Positions 34,362-45,765 of a DNA stretch of 64,000 nt are shown piece after piece (position 1 is the stretch's first letter; each line of letters begins with the position of its first letter). Position numbers and translations under genes: made by a program. Where the stretch lies: contig OY282609.1 in assembly GCA_958298945.1 (NCBI GenBank), positions 34,879,212 to 34,943,211 on the forward strand. The letters run 5' to 3'. This DNA comes from Atherix ibis. Lineage: Eukaryota; Arthropoda; Insecta; Diptera; Athericidae. The notes beneath the pieces are model-generated. The model ran no database searches. It saw only the letters and a program-made list of their open reading frames with translations, and was not told where the DNA came from.

Positions 34362-35507
34362 CCAGGTATATTAGCTTAAATCCGCTGTTTTTTTCATAGA
34401 AAGCAAAAACAAATTTATTCAAAGTATTTGCCCTCGCTATCTACACAGTTTTTCCATCTCTCGGGCAATTTGTGGATACCACGCTAAGCAAATTCCTCCT
34501 CTTTCAAGGCAAACCATTCATCAAGCCATTTTCGGACGTCTTCGGTAGTCGGAAGGGGCTAAATCTGGTGAATAAGCGGGGTAGGGTAGCACCTCCCAGT
34601 TGAGTGTCTTCAAGTAGTTTCGGATTATTTTTGACGTGTGCGATGGTGCGTTGTCGTGGAGGAAAATCAGCTTGTCATGTCTACGTTGATAATCCGTCCT
34701 TTTTTCACGCAGAGCACGGTGCAATTTGATCAGTTATTGATGGTAGCGGTGGGCATTGATAGTTTCACCAAGTTTCAACATCTCATAGTAGACGATACAC
34801 TGCTGATCCCACCAAACGCCCAGCATGGTCTTCCGTCCGAAGCGATTTGGTCTTGGAGAAGATGTTAATGGTTGGCCGGGATCAATCCACGATTTGTTGC
34901 GTTTAGGATTCTCGAAACATATCCACTTTTCATCGTCTGTCACAATCCGATGTAGGAACAGCTTTCTTTTTTGTGTGTCGAGCAAGATTTTGCATGTGTT
35001 TTGGGGTCGCTCCATCTGCCTATCGTTCAATTCATGCGGCACCCATTTGCCGATCTTTTCAATCTTCCCCATGGTACGTAGATGCATGGAAATGGCTGGT
35101 TGAATAACACCCAATTGCTCCGCGAGCATTTTTTGCAATTGGGTATCGTCTTCGTCCAAAAAAGCCTGCAATTGATGGTCCCACAAGTCAAAATTGCCGT
35201 CTTTGAACCGAAGAAACCAATCTCGGCACGTTGTTTCCGATAAAGCACTGTTACCATTCGATGAGATTCGGCAGCCGATTTCTTAAAATTGAAGAAGAAA
35301 AGCAGAGCTTCTCGCATATGCTCTTATTCCGGCAATAAACTAGACATGATTACCAAAGAAAAAATGTATGTTGTTGTACGAAATTGCTGACAATGTGCAC
35401 TGATTAATGTTGACAGATGTCAAACTCATAAAAAAAGTATGGCGTACCCATGGATGCACATTCACGCCATCTATGACCAAACAGCGGATTTAAGCTTATA
35501 CACCTGG
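34362..35507 (-). mobile_element. Mos1-like mariner, minus-strand copy
   Basis: A 1146-bp element in reverse orientation with ends CCAGGTGTATAAGCTTAAAT (from 35507 inward) and CCAGGTATATTAGCTTAAAT (34362), flanked by TA on each side. It is shorter than the 24571 copy because of a deletion after the third catalytic Asp. It belongs to the same family as 12236, 24571, 44670 and 58142. Confidence 0.85.
34415..35347 (-). pseudogene. Mos1-like transposase, catalytic triad kept
   Basis: Starts at ATG 35347, shifts frame early, then reads without interruption for 150 codons (35186-34734): WDHQLQAFLDEDDTQLQKML, AEQLGVIQPAISMHLRTMGK, WVPHELNDRQ and VTDDEKWICFENPK (first Asp kept). A stop follows HRYHQ at 34734. 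The frame then continues with LHDNAPSHTSK (second Asp) and YSPDLAPSDY (third Asp). Exactly 34 residues lie between the last two, confirming DD34D. About 20 residues after SDY (the HLF..MDHALAEQ part) are deleted, and the YFE end is out of frame. Despite the intact catalytic residues the gene is dead. Confidence 0.82.
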
Positions 35508-35593
35508 TATATAATAAAATGAGTTCCTTTTTTCCTTTTACAATTTAAAACTTCTTCAAAATTTATACAAACAAAATGTTCGTTACAATATAA

Positions 35594-36720
35594 TTGGGGT
35601 TATCAGAAAAGTCATGATACGCTTTCGTAACAGATTGCGTTTGTTGATGTTTGGAAGTACTATATTTATTCGTATCTATATTATTGTTACGTCATTTAAG
35701 AAATGATAGTTTAAGCTTTACTTTTAAAATAAAATGAAGCCATTTTGTTTATTTTTTACGGATTTTACAGAAGTATGTAGCTTGAGTTTTTGCCATATTT
35801 TATTATTTTACTTCTGTAAAGGAAGTAACGCGCTTCAAGCTCGTGAAAAGTTGCAAAACGTTAATGCTGACAATATTCTATAAGAGCATCAGTGCCAAAG
35901 ATGGTTCCTAAAATTCCGTGCTGGTGATTTTAATCTCAACGATGGTCAATGGACAGGAAAGCTAAAGGTTAATGACGACAAAATAAAATTATAAACGCCG
36001 GAGTCGTACCGGCGTTACACGACGTGAGAGAATGTAGAAATATTAATATTTGGATGTCACATATACTCTAAGAAGTTTATTTGACGGTATGCAAAAGCAT
36101 CGTGCTTATTAAACGTAAGGAAAACGATATTTTTTTGGAACAATTGACCACTGCTGTTAAAAAAGGATTGTTACAATAATTTGGCATGAAAACGGCCTTG
36201 GTTCCAGTGTCATGATCCGCCTCAAACGATATCGAAAGCAAAAATCCATAAGAGGAAGGTTCTTCAGTTTCTTTTTTTGAGGTTCAACCAAGGAACTAAA
36301 CAATCAATTCAGAAGTGTACTTACGGTAATTAAACAGCTTGAATAAATCCATCATCCAGAAACATCCGGAGCTCGTTAATCGTAAAGGATTTATGTTGCA
36401 TCACGACAATGCCAGACAACACACACATTCCATCACCCACCAAAAAATATTAGAGCTTGAATGATATGTTTTGCCACACCCACCATACCCGCCTAACCAT
36501 GCGTCGTAATACTTCACTCTCTTCAAAACTCATTGCGTTGCATGACGTTCAATTCAGATGGGGCTGTAAATCAGCACCTTGTTCAATTTTTCGACGATAA
36601 AGAAAAGTCCTTCAAAAATATCCATGGGCAAAATATCATTATTGATATTTGTTCTTTATACGAATAAATATACTTCTTAAGACAAATGCGTTATGACTTA
36701 AATATTTTAAATAAGAGGTT
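35594..36720 (+). mobile_element. cecropia/SETMAR-like mariner relic
   Basis: Plus-strand mariner relic with a possible start at ATG 35734. The N-terminal part reads ALQAREKLQNVNADNI, QCQRWFLKFRAGDFNLNDGQ (helix-turn-helix linker). The middle is scrambled. Near the end are PELVNRKGFMLHHDNARQHT (second catalytic Asp kept) and ILELEWYVLPHPPYPP, followed by a stop where the third Asp should be. Weakly similar end sequences (AAGTCATGATACGC near 35607, AAGTCATAACGC inward from about 36700) could be eroded inverted repeats; limits are approximate. It is a different lineage from the Mos1-like copies. Confidence 0.6.
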
Positions 36721-36859
36721 AATTATACAATACATTAAAAATTAAAATACTATTTATCACATTCCATATAAAGAAATCAATTAAACAAAAAAATTAATTT
36801 AATATAAAACTTATATAAAAAAACGCTGTATCACAATAATAAAAAAAAAGTACTGTGAA

Positions 36860-37600
36860 AATTAAATATGAGCGTCAGGTTAGGTTAGAAGGATTGTTTT
36901 TGTTATAGTAAGGTGGAAGTTATCGAAAGACAAAGTGTGGGACTTTAACCCACTAAAACCACTTTACTTAGTCACATTTCTATATCTCTCCACGGAACCG
37001 CCATCATGCATTACTTCGTATGTCAGGAATTGTTCGTAATCATTTTCCTTATACAGACGTAGTCTTTTTAGAAATGTTGTCGTAAGGACTTCGATAGCCT
37101 CCCAAGCCGTCTTCGAGTACAACATCAGGACCACGATATTATCCGGTATCAGGGATCTGCCTGCACACTTATGAGCCTCGTATTCCTTCCGAATACATCC
37201 GTTTCTCGTCAAAAATTAGAATAGACAGTAGCCAAGATCACCATTTACGGATCCACTGCCGCGATGAAATAGTGAGTCTATCTGCCATCGAAGGCATTAT
37301 CCCAACGATTATGCCAGCTTCTCGACCTTGGGATCGCGATATAGTATTAAACAGATCTATTCAGCTGTACAGTCTCTGCCGCTCATCGGCCATAATACTA
37401 ATACTACAATAGCTTCGTATGACACTATTCAAATTGCGCAGGTCACTCTCAATGCACTCCTACGATAGACTGAGGCAAATCTACGTATGTAGGTTGCTCT
37501 ATTCAATCCATCCACCCAAATTGGTGCGTCTTACAGCAGGATTGATCCGACCACGGTCGCCAATATAGTCCTTCTACTCGATATTAAGCATCATACTGCT
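36860..37600 (-). pseudogene. R1-clade LINE (LINE D), minus-strand 3' part
   Basis: On the minus strand the sequence matches the 39180-39600 part of the plus-strand LINE D: ATVVGSILL-like, a RATYIR.FASVYRRSALRVTC region and a MPSMAD block. It continues further, to a C-terminal helix (GRSLIPDNIVVLMLYSKTAWEAIEV, 36964-37212) of the type that ends R1-clade ORF2, and a short 3' UTR. It is broken by several stops. It abuts the plus-strand copy near 37600, so the two form an inverted pair. Confidence 0.65.
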
Positions 37601-39620
37601 CAACTCTGGAGAGGAAGCTGCCTGTTAAAGGGGCGATAAATAATCAATTGTAGACCTAACCATTACAAGTGGTGAGACCAGGCAACTCGTGGCGGGTACG
37701 CAGTAACTATACTTATAGCGACTATCAGGCTATTCTGTGTGTTAGTGGTAAGTTTACCAACCGGCGCGGTACAACGCCTATGGTGGCCTACACAGCCGGC
37801 TGAAAGGTAAAGGGATTCGATAGGGAGGCTTTTCTTGCCGCAATGGAGGAGATAAAACTCACCGGCTCTGATGAGTGCAAGGGTAAATAGGTGGTGTCTC
37901 ACATTGCCGATGCCTGTAATGCGGCGACGTCGAAATGTGCTACGGGTAGATATACACCTGTTTATTGATGGAATGAGGAGGTGGCTGATCATACGAAAAG
38001 GTGTAAGCAGGCAAGAAGACTTTTCCAACGTTCAAAGGCTAAGCCTCAATACCAAAGGCTAAGCCTCAACAGGTGAAAAGTACCATTAAGAAGAGCAAAC
38101 ACCGATGCTGTAGAGAATTATGCGCCAAAGTTGACAACAACCCATGAGGTAGGATATATCAGGTAGTTATGAAGCGGTTGAGGAGTTTTTCCTTTGCAGG
38201 TCAAACCTACTCTGGGCTGCTGGACAGAATAGTCACCCAATTGTTTACTCAGCAATCAATAACTATATGGAATTTTAGTTCGAGACGTGGTAGAGTTCAG
38301 GTCCCACGAATTACACAAGGCGAACTTCTTCTGGCATGCAGGATAATCGGTAATAAAGAGGCACCTGGGCCCGATGTCATACCCCCTGTAGCACTTAAAG
38401 CGGCTATCGCGGCGGATCCGAATTTGTTTTTGAAAGCGTTTAATACCAGTCTTAGTGAGGGAATTTTTCCACAACTTTGGAAGAGGCAACATCTTGTTAT
38501 ACTACTCAAGATATAAGTATCTATACTTATCCTTCCAGGAGGGACCGATCTACCTTGGATACTAGTGATTTGGTCGTTGGCACAGCGCGTAAAGCTATCG
38601 AGGGAAAAAGGTTGAAAACGGGCTTCATAAAGTACTGCGCCATTAAAAATCTTGATGTGAAGAATGATTTCAACTTGGCGAAATGGGATCGTATTTTTGA
38701 TGCTCTGGGCTCAATGGGTGTTCCGGTGTACATTATCAGGATAAAAGAGGACTACCTAAGTAGTCTCTCAAGGTTCAGTTCTATGTCCTCTGTTGTGGAA
38801 TGTGATATATGATGATATTCTCAGGCTCCATATCCCAGAGGGGGTGAGAATCATCGCATTTGCTGAGGATGGTGCTGTAGTCGTAGTGGCCAAATGTGTG
38901 GAAGAAGTGGAACAAATCTGTATTAAGGCTGTCGCTTCAGTTTCAAACTGACTTCTCGCAGCTCGTCTTGCCTTATATACCATAAGACATAGGTAGTCCT
39001 AATCACGGGCAGAAAGAGAAGAGAGAATGTCACAATTAGGATTGGCGAACATGAGGCGATATCGTGAACATATCTAAAATACCTAGGGGTAAAGTTTGAC
39101 GCAAGGTTGGTGTTTCAGGAGCATCTACTGTATGCTGGTAAGATGGCTGCTGGAACAATGACGGCGTTGGCGCACTTAATGTCGAACCTTGAGGAACCCA
39201 GGCACAGCAGGATGACCCTTTTGGCGATCGTGGTCGGGTCTATCCTGCTGAATGCTACGCCAATATGGGTGAATAGCTTAATTAGAGCAACCTACATATG
39301 TGGAGTTATCTCAGCCTATCGTAGGAGCGCACTGAGGGTGACCTGCGCATTCCAAACAGTGTCTTACATGGCCATTTGTGGTATGGCCAGAATAATACCG
39401 ATTAAAATACTGGCATATGGCTGGCAGGTGTTGTACCGCCGGAAAAATCAGTGTGACACTAACGCATGATCCGTTGCACGTACGGAGGAAAATACGATTC
39501 CAAGAGAAGATAGAAAAATTGCTGGGATAATGCCACCAATGGCAGATGGACCCACCGTCTTATATTATATCAGCAGTGGATCCGTGAATAAACCAATGGC
39601 ATGGTGATACACTTATACCG
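37601..39620 (+). pseudogene. R1-clade LINE (LINE D), endonuclease end to RT
   Basis: Plus-strand relic. It starts within the endonuclease end: VDLTITSG, then VSGKFTNRRGT, GFDREAFLAAMEEIKLTG (37640-37870). Next is a linker (DNNPWGRIYQVVMKRL), followed by ITQGELLLACRIIGNKEAPG and ALKAAIAADPNLFLKAF (38300-38440). RT continues with RSTLDTSDLVVGTARKAIEG and NLDVKNDFNLAKWDRIFDAL (38530-38710). The catalytic FADD block is degraded to FAEDGAVVVVA (38860). The C-terminal part reads YLKYLGVKFDARLVFQEHL and VVGSILLNATPIWV (39080-39270), with SALRVTCAFQTVSYMAI. Multiple frameshifts. The family differs from LINE A and B but belongs to the same clade by motif order. Confidence 0.75.
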
Positions 39621-40076
39621 AAAAACTACTTTTATTTTCATTTCACTTGCCGATATTTGCAGCGGAAACAATATTGCCTAAGAGTTTACCCTTTCCTTCA
39701 ATCTCGTATAATATCCAGAACTCATCTGAAAACTTAGCAGCGTCGTTTCTTTCAGGTACTTTTCTTGTTGACGTAAGTAAGGAAAATATAAAGATGCTGT
39801 AAAAATAATTAAGCCGACAGTATATGAGATTTTTACATACTAAAACCATACTAAAAACTACCTCTCTCTTAGTGAAAAAAGACATGCTCCACATAGTCTA
39901 TTATGGGCCGATAATTATGGCATGTCATAACAACTTCCACCTGAAGCACCAATGTCTTGTTAAAAACTATAGTTGTCCATTTTTCCATGGGCTCTTCCAT
40001 TTCACGTGGCTATGCGTCCATAAATGTGTCTTTAATCGAAAAATTATAGTATAGCTGCCTTCTTGCTTTTCGATTA
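39621..40076. other. AT-rich stretch without recognised gene
   Basis: Short spacer between LINE D and the irritans-like mariner; it carries a minus-strand frame at 39643-39894 with no recognised motif. Confidence 0.45.
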
Positions 40077-40152
40077 ACAGTTCGGCTGAAAAGTTTATAA
40101 GGTTGACGTCTAGATGGCGCCTCTTGCGCCATCTTGACGGCAATCTTATAAA

Positions 40153-40232
40153 CCTGTCAAAATTTGACAGCAATGAATTATTATCACAAAGCACCATGCT
40201 TCAAATGATTCCTGTCAAAATTTGACAGCAAT
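40153..40232. repeat. paired palindromes CTGTCAAAATTTGACAG
   Basis: A 22-bp unit containing this palindrome (arms CTGTCAAA and TTTGACAG) occurs at 40153-40174 and again, identical, at 40211-40232, between the left inverted repeat and the transposase start. Such subterminal sites may bind transposase or drive transcription; this is inference. Confidence 0.75.
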
Positions 40233-40294
40233 CGGTCGATTGGTTCGTGAGATATAGCATTTTGAGTGGAGCAACTTTTGTTATTGAAAAAAAA

Positions 40295-41329
40295 ATGGAT
40301 AAAGACAAATTTCGTGTATTGATAAAGCATTGCTTTTTGATGAAAAAAAATACAGTGGAAACCAAAGCATGGTTTGACAAACGTTATCCGGACTCTGCTC
40401 CAGCTATTTCAACTTTGGAATATTGGTTTCGTCAATTTCGAACTGGTCGTACGAGCACAGTTGATGCAGAACGCAGTGGACGCCCAAAAGAGGTGGTGAC
40501 GGCAGAAAACATCAAAAAAATCCACAAAATAATTTTAAATGACCGTAAAGTGAAGTTGAGCGAGGTAGCTGAGACTCTGAAGATATCGAAAGAGCGTGTT
40601 GGACATATCGTGCATGAATATTTAGGCATGCGAAAGCTGTGTGCAAAGTGGGTGCCGCGTGAGCTCACTGTGGACCAAAAACAACAACGTGTTGATGATT
40701 CTGAGCAGTGTTTGGAGCTGTTCAAGCGCAATAAACCCGAATTTTTGCGTCGATATGTGACAATGGATGAAACATGGCTCCGTCACTACACTCCAGAGTC
40801 CAATCGGCAGTCGGTAGACTGAAGAGCGAGTGTCGAACCGAATTCAAAGCGTGGAAAGACGCAACAGTCGGCTGGCAAGGTGATGGCGTCTGTATTTTGG
40901 GATGCGCATGGTATAATATTCATTGACTATCTCCAGAAGGGACAGACGATCAACAGCGACTATTATATAGCGTTATTGGATCGTTTGAAGAAAGAAATCG
41001 CTAAGAAACGGCCTCATTTGAAGAAGAAAAAAGTTTTGTTTCACCAAGGCAATGCACCGTGTCACAAGTCGATGAAAACGATGGTCAAACTCAATGAATT
41101 GGGCTACGAATTGCTTCCCCATCCACCGTATTTTCCAGATCTGGCCCCCAGCGACTTTTTCCTGTTTGCAGACCTCAAGAGAATGCTCGCTGGCAAGAAA
41201 TTTAAGACCGATTGCCGAAACTGAGGCCTATTTTGAGCAAAACCGAAAGAGTACTATAAAAATGGTATCGAAAAGTTGGAATATCGCTATAATCGCTGTA
41301 TTGCCCTCGAAGGCAACTATGTTGAATAA
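40295..41329 (+). pseudogene. irritans-like mariner transposase, broken
   Basis: ATG 40295 gives MDKDKFRVLIKHCFLMKKNT. Helix-turn-helix and linker pieces follow: EYWFRQFRTGRTSTVDAERS, KLSEVAETLKISKERVGHIV and AKWVPRELTVDQKQQRVDDS. The first catalytic Asp lies in VTMDETWLRHYTPE. A stop replaces the Trp after RQSVD (TGA for TGG, 40820-40822). The same frame reopens to KVMASVFWDAHGIIFIDYLQ. The second catalytic Asp is Gly (HQGNAPCH), the third is kept (FPDLAPSDFFLF). A frameshift near 41220 puts the C-terminus (YYKNGIEKLEYRYNRCIALE, GNYVE, stop) in another frame. At least three lesions, so it is inactive. Length and motifs match irritans-subfamily transposases of about 345 residues. Confidence 0.85.
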
Positions 41330-41396
41330 TAAAAATGAATTTTGCAAAAAAAAATGTTTCTACTGTGTTTCGTTCTAAACTTTTCAGCCGAACTGT

Positions 41397-44300
41397 TATT
41401 GATAACGTAAAAGACGAAGTGATACGGGTCTATTTTAATAAGTTATTGATAAATTAAAATAATTTTCTCCAGTCGATCATAATATTAAATTTCTAAAATT
41501 CAGAATGCATATTATAAAATTTTAGAGTATTTGAAAAATTTATAATTTTCAAGCGTCAACTCGATAGAGACCCGATTAAAGCCTGCATAATTCTGCGGGC
41601 AACGAAGTAGGGAAAGAAAGTTTTATATAGTCATAAATAGATGCAAATTCTAATTATGAGTAAATAAACCTGCGTGAAAAAAAAGTCTTAATTTTCTGTA
41701 TAACGGAAGTGTTGCGGGAACACTAACTGAGAGATAATATTAGCCTTAAAAAAGTCTGCTCCAATTGTAGAAATAAAATATTCTTTTGTAGATATAATCT
41801 AATTACCTGAAAATAAGCTTTGAATTTATAAAATTCACAGAATGAGTAAATAGTTTTTCCAAAAATTCATTTTGTTTTTAACTTTCTACTCGGAAAAGAA
41901 TTATTTCATTTTCTAAGATTATCGACAAGTTTATTAGCAGATTAAGAATTTTTATATTTTAAGAAAAAAAAATATATTTTTTCATAGAAACTATGCTAAA
42001 CTTTATATTGATAAAATTCTTTGATAATCACCTCAATTTTTTTTTTCTGATGCAGTTTAATATACAATTTTGTTAATCTTTTTGCTACAGCAATTAGCAT
42101 TTACTATGATCCTCATCTATTCCTTTGGAACAACTTTTGTGTGCACTGAGTTTCATCGTATAAACATCATCATTTCATGGGGATTTACTGAAATTTTATA
42201 TTTTAAAGTATTCTTCATTAAGAGTATGATGATGATGCATGTGCAAATGACTACACCATACAAAAGTACTTAAATAAGGGAGGATTCGTTCTCGTAGATC
42301 ATGAACCAATGCAATGTCTTCTACTTTTGATGGCTTTCTAGCTATAATACTCGTAATACTCAGAAAATGACATTAAAGTTTACTAACATTATTTGTTGTC
42401 TAAACATTTCTCATTGAGTAACTTAATTCTATATAACAACTGTAATTTGTCCAGATTCATTAGAAGTTTTAAGAAAATCTCAACCATACCCGCACAGTTT
42501 AATGGGTACGAGTACGTACTAAGAAAGAACATTTGAAGCTTCAATTACGATTGTTGAAATCGTAAATGGGAATTAAACTGATTTTATTGACATGGATTTT
42601 CATTTATTTATTATGGATTAAGTTTTGATTGGGAGGAATTTTGATTTCCTACAAATAATCTTAAATAATTGCTATCAATTGAAAGGATTTGCCGTTGAAA
42701 GATAGTCTTTAAAATTGATTATACTCGTAATTTGAATTTATTTAGTTTACTTGCATAGTTTTTTTTCTAAATTCAAAATTTAAGTTCCAATAATTTATTA
42801 AAAAATATGAAAATTTTAATATATTAAAATAATTTATTAAGTTTTTGAATAGTAAACTTCCATTTTATTACGGAACCCTGATAGTATGATTTATAATTTT
42901 TTTTAATTTTATTATCATTTCAATATGAACAACATTTTAATGAATTTATAAATTTAAAGAGAAAATAATGCTTAAATATATAAAACTTAAAAAACGGCAT
43001 TATTGTATAGTTGATGAGGTGAACGTCATAGAACCAGGGATGGTTTGGTGCATAGTCGGGGCGGAGTTAACTCAAAATTCAGTTTGCCCCCTTAAAAATA
43101 ATTTTGTTAAACCATTATTTCTTTGCTTTTTATATATATTTTTTCTCTTTTTTTATATCAATTTTTATAACTTCTTTCTCCTTTACCTTACTTTATTCTA
43201 CCCCATGGAGAAAATTCACACCTTTGGTGTGACCAATTTGAAAAAAAACATGGTATTAATTTTTTGTTATACAATATTTGGGTGCAAAGGCTACAGTAGC
43301 CAGATAAAGCAACACAGCCCCCCCCCTTTCTCCTCTTTGTAATCCCTTAATATAATTCAGCAAGCATATCATAACTCTTCCCCGTAGTCTGGATACACTT
43401 TTTTTCACACCAGACTCATTCCTAGAGAACTACACGACCGCAAACAATTTTTTTTTTACTTCAACACCCTCTTGGAAGAATAGGTCTAGTCTCCTTTCCC
43501 TGTACAACAACAAAAAAATTACAATGATTAATTTTTCTTAGGCAGAATAACTCTTCCAGAAAAGAAATTTAAATATCACTTTTCCATATGTGCTCTATTC
43601 AAATATAATTTATGGTAGATTAAATTTTTTTTATAGAAATCAGCTTTATTTAGGATGTATGCTTTTTTTGTTCTATAGTTGGGTCTTCAGTTGTCTGCAT
43701 AACTTATTTTAATTACTAGTCCATCTGCTAGTTCATATTTGAGAGAACAATCAACCGTAAATTTACCTCAATATAACCGTAATATGAAATGATATAACAA
43801 TTTGAAGAAGCTGAATGAGTGTCTTTTAGTGGGTATAAAGTATGGCAGAGAATAGGATAACAGATCCGTACAGATAGTCTAACTTACATGCTGCCTAAAT
43901 CAATGTGAATCCGTTCTAGTCGAATCCGAATAATTTAACATTAAAGACATGGACCGAATTATTGGAGAATAGCTTACAGATGCCAAAGATCTATCGATTA
44001 GAAAATAATCGCGGGATCTTCATCTGAATTGTGGACCGAAGCGGTGTTCATTTTGTAAAACTTATAATCCTTAACTTTTTTATAAAAATACAAAAAAGCT
44101 AATGAAATTCAAGATATTAAACTTTTTTTTTCAAAAGATACATTTTATTTAACTGAAAATAAGGTCTTTAAGCTGAAAGTGTGTAGTTCAGAAACTATAA
44201 AATTGGTATCTGAAAATGGATCGTCAATTTTCAGCTGTTATAGTTTGAAGTGACTTAATTATTGATTTATCAGTAAATATTTTTTTTTATAAGGACCTTT

Positions 44301-44669
44301 ATATGATTGTTAGATAAGTAAATTTAATTAATTATGATGTGAAAAAGCTTGACTAAATTCTCAAATAAGATTTTTTTCTGGATGTCACTTAGCCACAGAG
44401 GTTGTAGTCTCTTTTTTGGTTCATTTCTTGTATATGTATGTAGATAATTGAAAAAATCTTCTGGCAAGGGAAGGCTTATATTATTGAGTATAAGGATAGA
44501 CAATTGAATCGGCAAGTTGAAACCAAAAAGCGGAATAGAACCATAAAGCTTAGTCACACATGCATACTGCCTAAAGGCATCACTATCTGATAGGGACAAT
44601 TTTATATTTGCACATATAACTTTTGGCGCAAAATTCTAAAATATAAGTCCTAATTTTTTTAATTAATTA
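41397..44669. other. AT-rich stretch without recognised gene
   Basis: More than 3 kb of AT-rich sequence. 42968-43342 is open for 124 codons but most of it is a T-rich (Phe/Leu/Tyr) run, and I do not trust it as a gene. There is a run of nine Cs at 43318-43326. 44324-44599 is a minus-strand frame of 91 codons with no known motif. Confidence 0.45.
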
Positions 44670-45765
44670 CCAGGTATATAAGCTTAAATCCGCTGTTTGG
44701 TTATAGATGGCGTGAATGAGCGTATTAAGCTACCATGGGCACGCCATACTATTTTTTATCAGTTTGCCATCTGTCAACATGAATCAGTGCACATTGTCAG
44801 CAATTTCGTACAACATACATTTTTCCTTTGGTAATCATGTCTAGTTTTGTGCCAGAAAAAGAGCATATGCGGAAAGATCTGCTTTTCTGCTTCAATTTGA
44901 AGAAATCGGCTGTCGAATGGCATCGCATGCTTATGGAGGCCTATGGCGACAACGCTTTATCGAAAACAACGTGCCGAGATTGGTTTCATCGTTTCAAAGA
45001 CGACAATTTTGACTTGTGGGACCATCAATTGCAGGTTTTTTTGGACGAAGACGATACCCAATCGCAAAAAAATGCTCCCGGACCAATTGGGTGTTACTCA
45101 ACCAGCCATTTCCATTCGTCTGCGTACCATGGGAAAGACTGAAAAAATTGGAAAATGGGTGCCGCATGAATTGAACGATATGCAGACGAAGCGACGCCAA
45201 AACACATGCGAAATCTTGTTGACTAGACAAAAAAGAAAGTTGTTCCTGCATCAGATTGTCACATGCGATGAAAAGTGGATATATTTCGAGATTCCTAAAT
45301 GTTGATCCCGGTCAACCATCGACATTTTCCCCAAGACCAAATTGCTTCGGACGGAAGACGATGCTGTGCGTTTGGTGGGATTAGCAGGGTATCGTCTACT
45401 ATGAGATGTTGAAACCTGCTGAAACTGTTAATGCCCACCGCTACCACCAACAACTGATCAAATTGCACCGTGATCTGCGTGAAAAAAGCATGGATTATTA
45501 ACAAAGACATGACAAGATGATTTTCCTTCACAACAACGCACCATCGCACACGTCAAAAATGGTCCGAAACTACTTGGAGACACTCAACTGGGAGGTGCTC
45601 CCACTAGGAATTGTTTTGGCGTGGTATCCACAAATTGCACGAGATATGGGAAAAATGTGTAGCTAGCGAAGGAAAGTACTTTAAATAAATATGTTTTTGT
45701 TTTCTATGAAAAAAACATGTGTTTTTTTTGACCATATAACAGCAGATTTAAGCTTCTACACTTGG
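44670..45765 (+). mobile_element. Mos1-like mariner, catalytic end deleted
   Basis: 1096-bp element with ends CCAGGTATATAAGCTTAAAT and CCAAGTGTAGAAGCTTAAAT (inward), flanked by TA. The transposase region runs 44837-45688. It begins MSSFVPEKEHM with FNLKKSAVEWHRMLMEAYGD and TTCRDWFHRF, shifts frame near 45075 and again after the first catalytic Asp (IVTCDEKWIYFE). The second Asp block reads LHNNAPSHTSK (Asp to Asn). After NWEVLP the sequence jumps to the last WRGIHKLPE-type block, so the third Asp and about 45 residues are missing. It is dead, and differently broken from the other copies. Confidence 0.82.

Larger units (their letters stand above)
40077..41396 (+). mobile_element. irritans-like mariner, full length with TIRs
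   Basis: 1320-bp element with ends ACAGTTCGGCTGAAAAGTTT on both sides, nearly perfect over at least 21 bp, each next to a TA (40075-40076 and 41397-41398). The transposase gene is at 40295-41329. Between the left end and the gene are two direct copies of CTGTCAAAATTTGACAG, itself a palindrome. Highly similar inverted ends and a mostly open gene suggest a younger insertion than the Mos1-like copies. Confidence 0.88.

Noticed and set aside
42968..43342. 124-codon open frame
   Set aside because: Most of it is a T-rich run giving Phe/Leu/Tyr; no motif, and no support for a gene.
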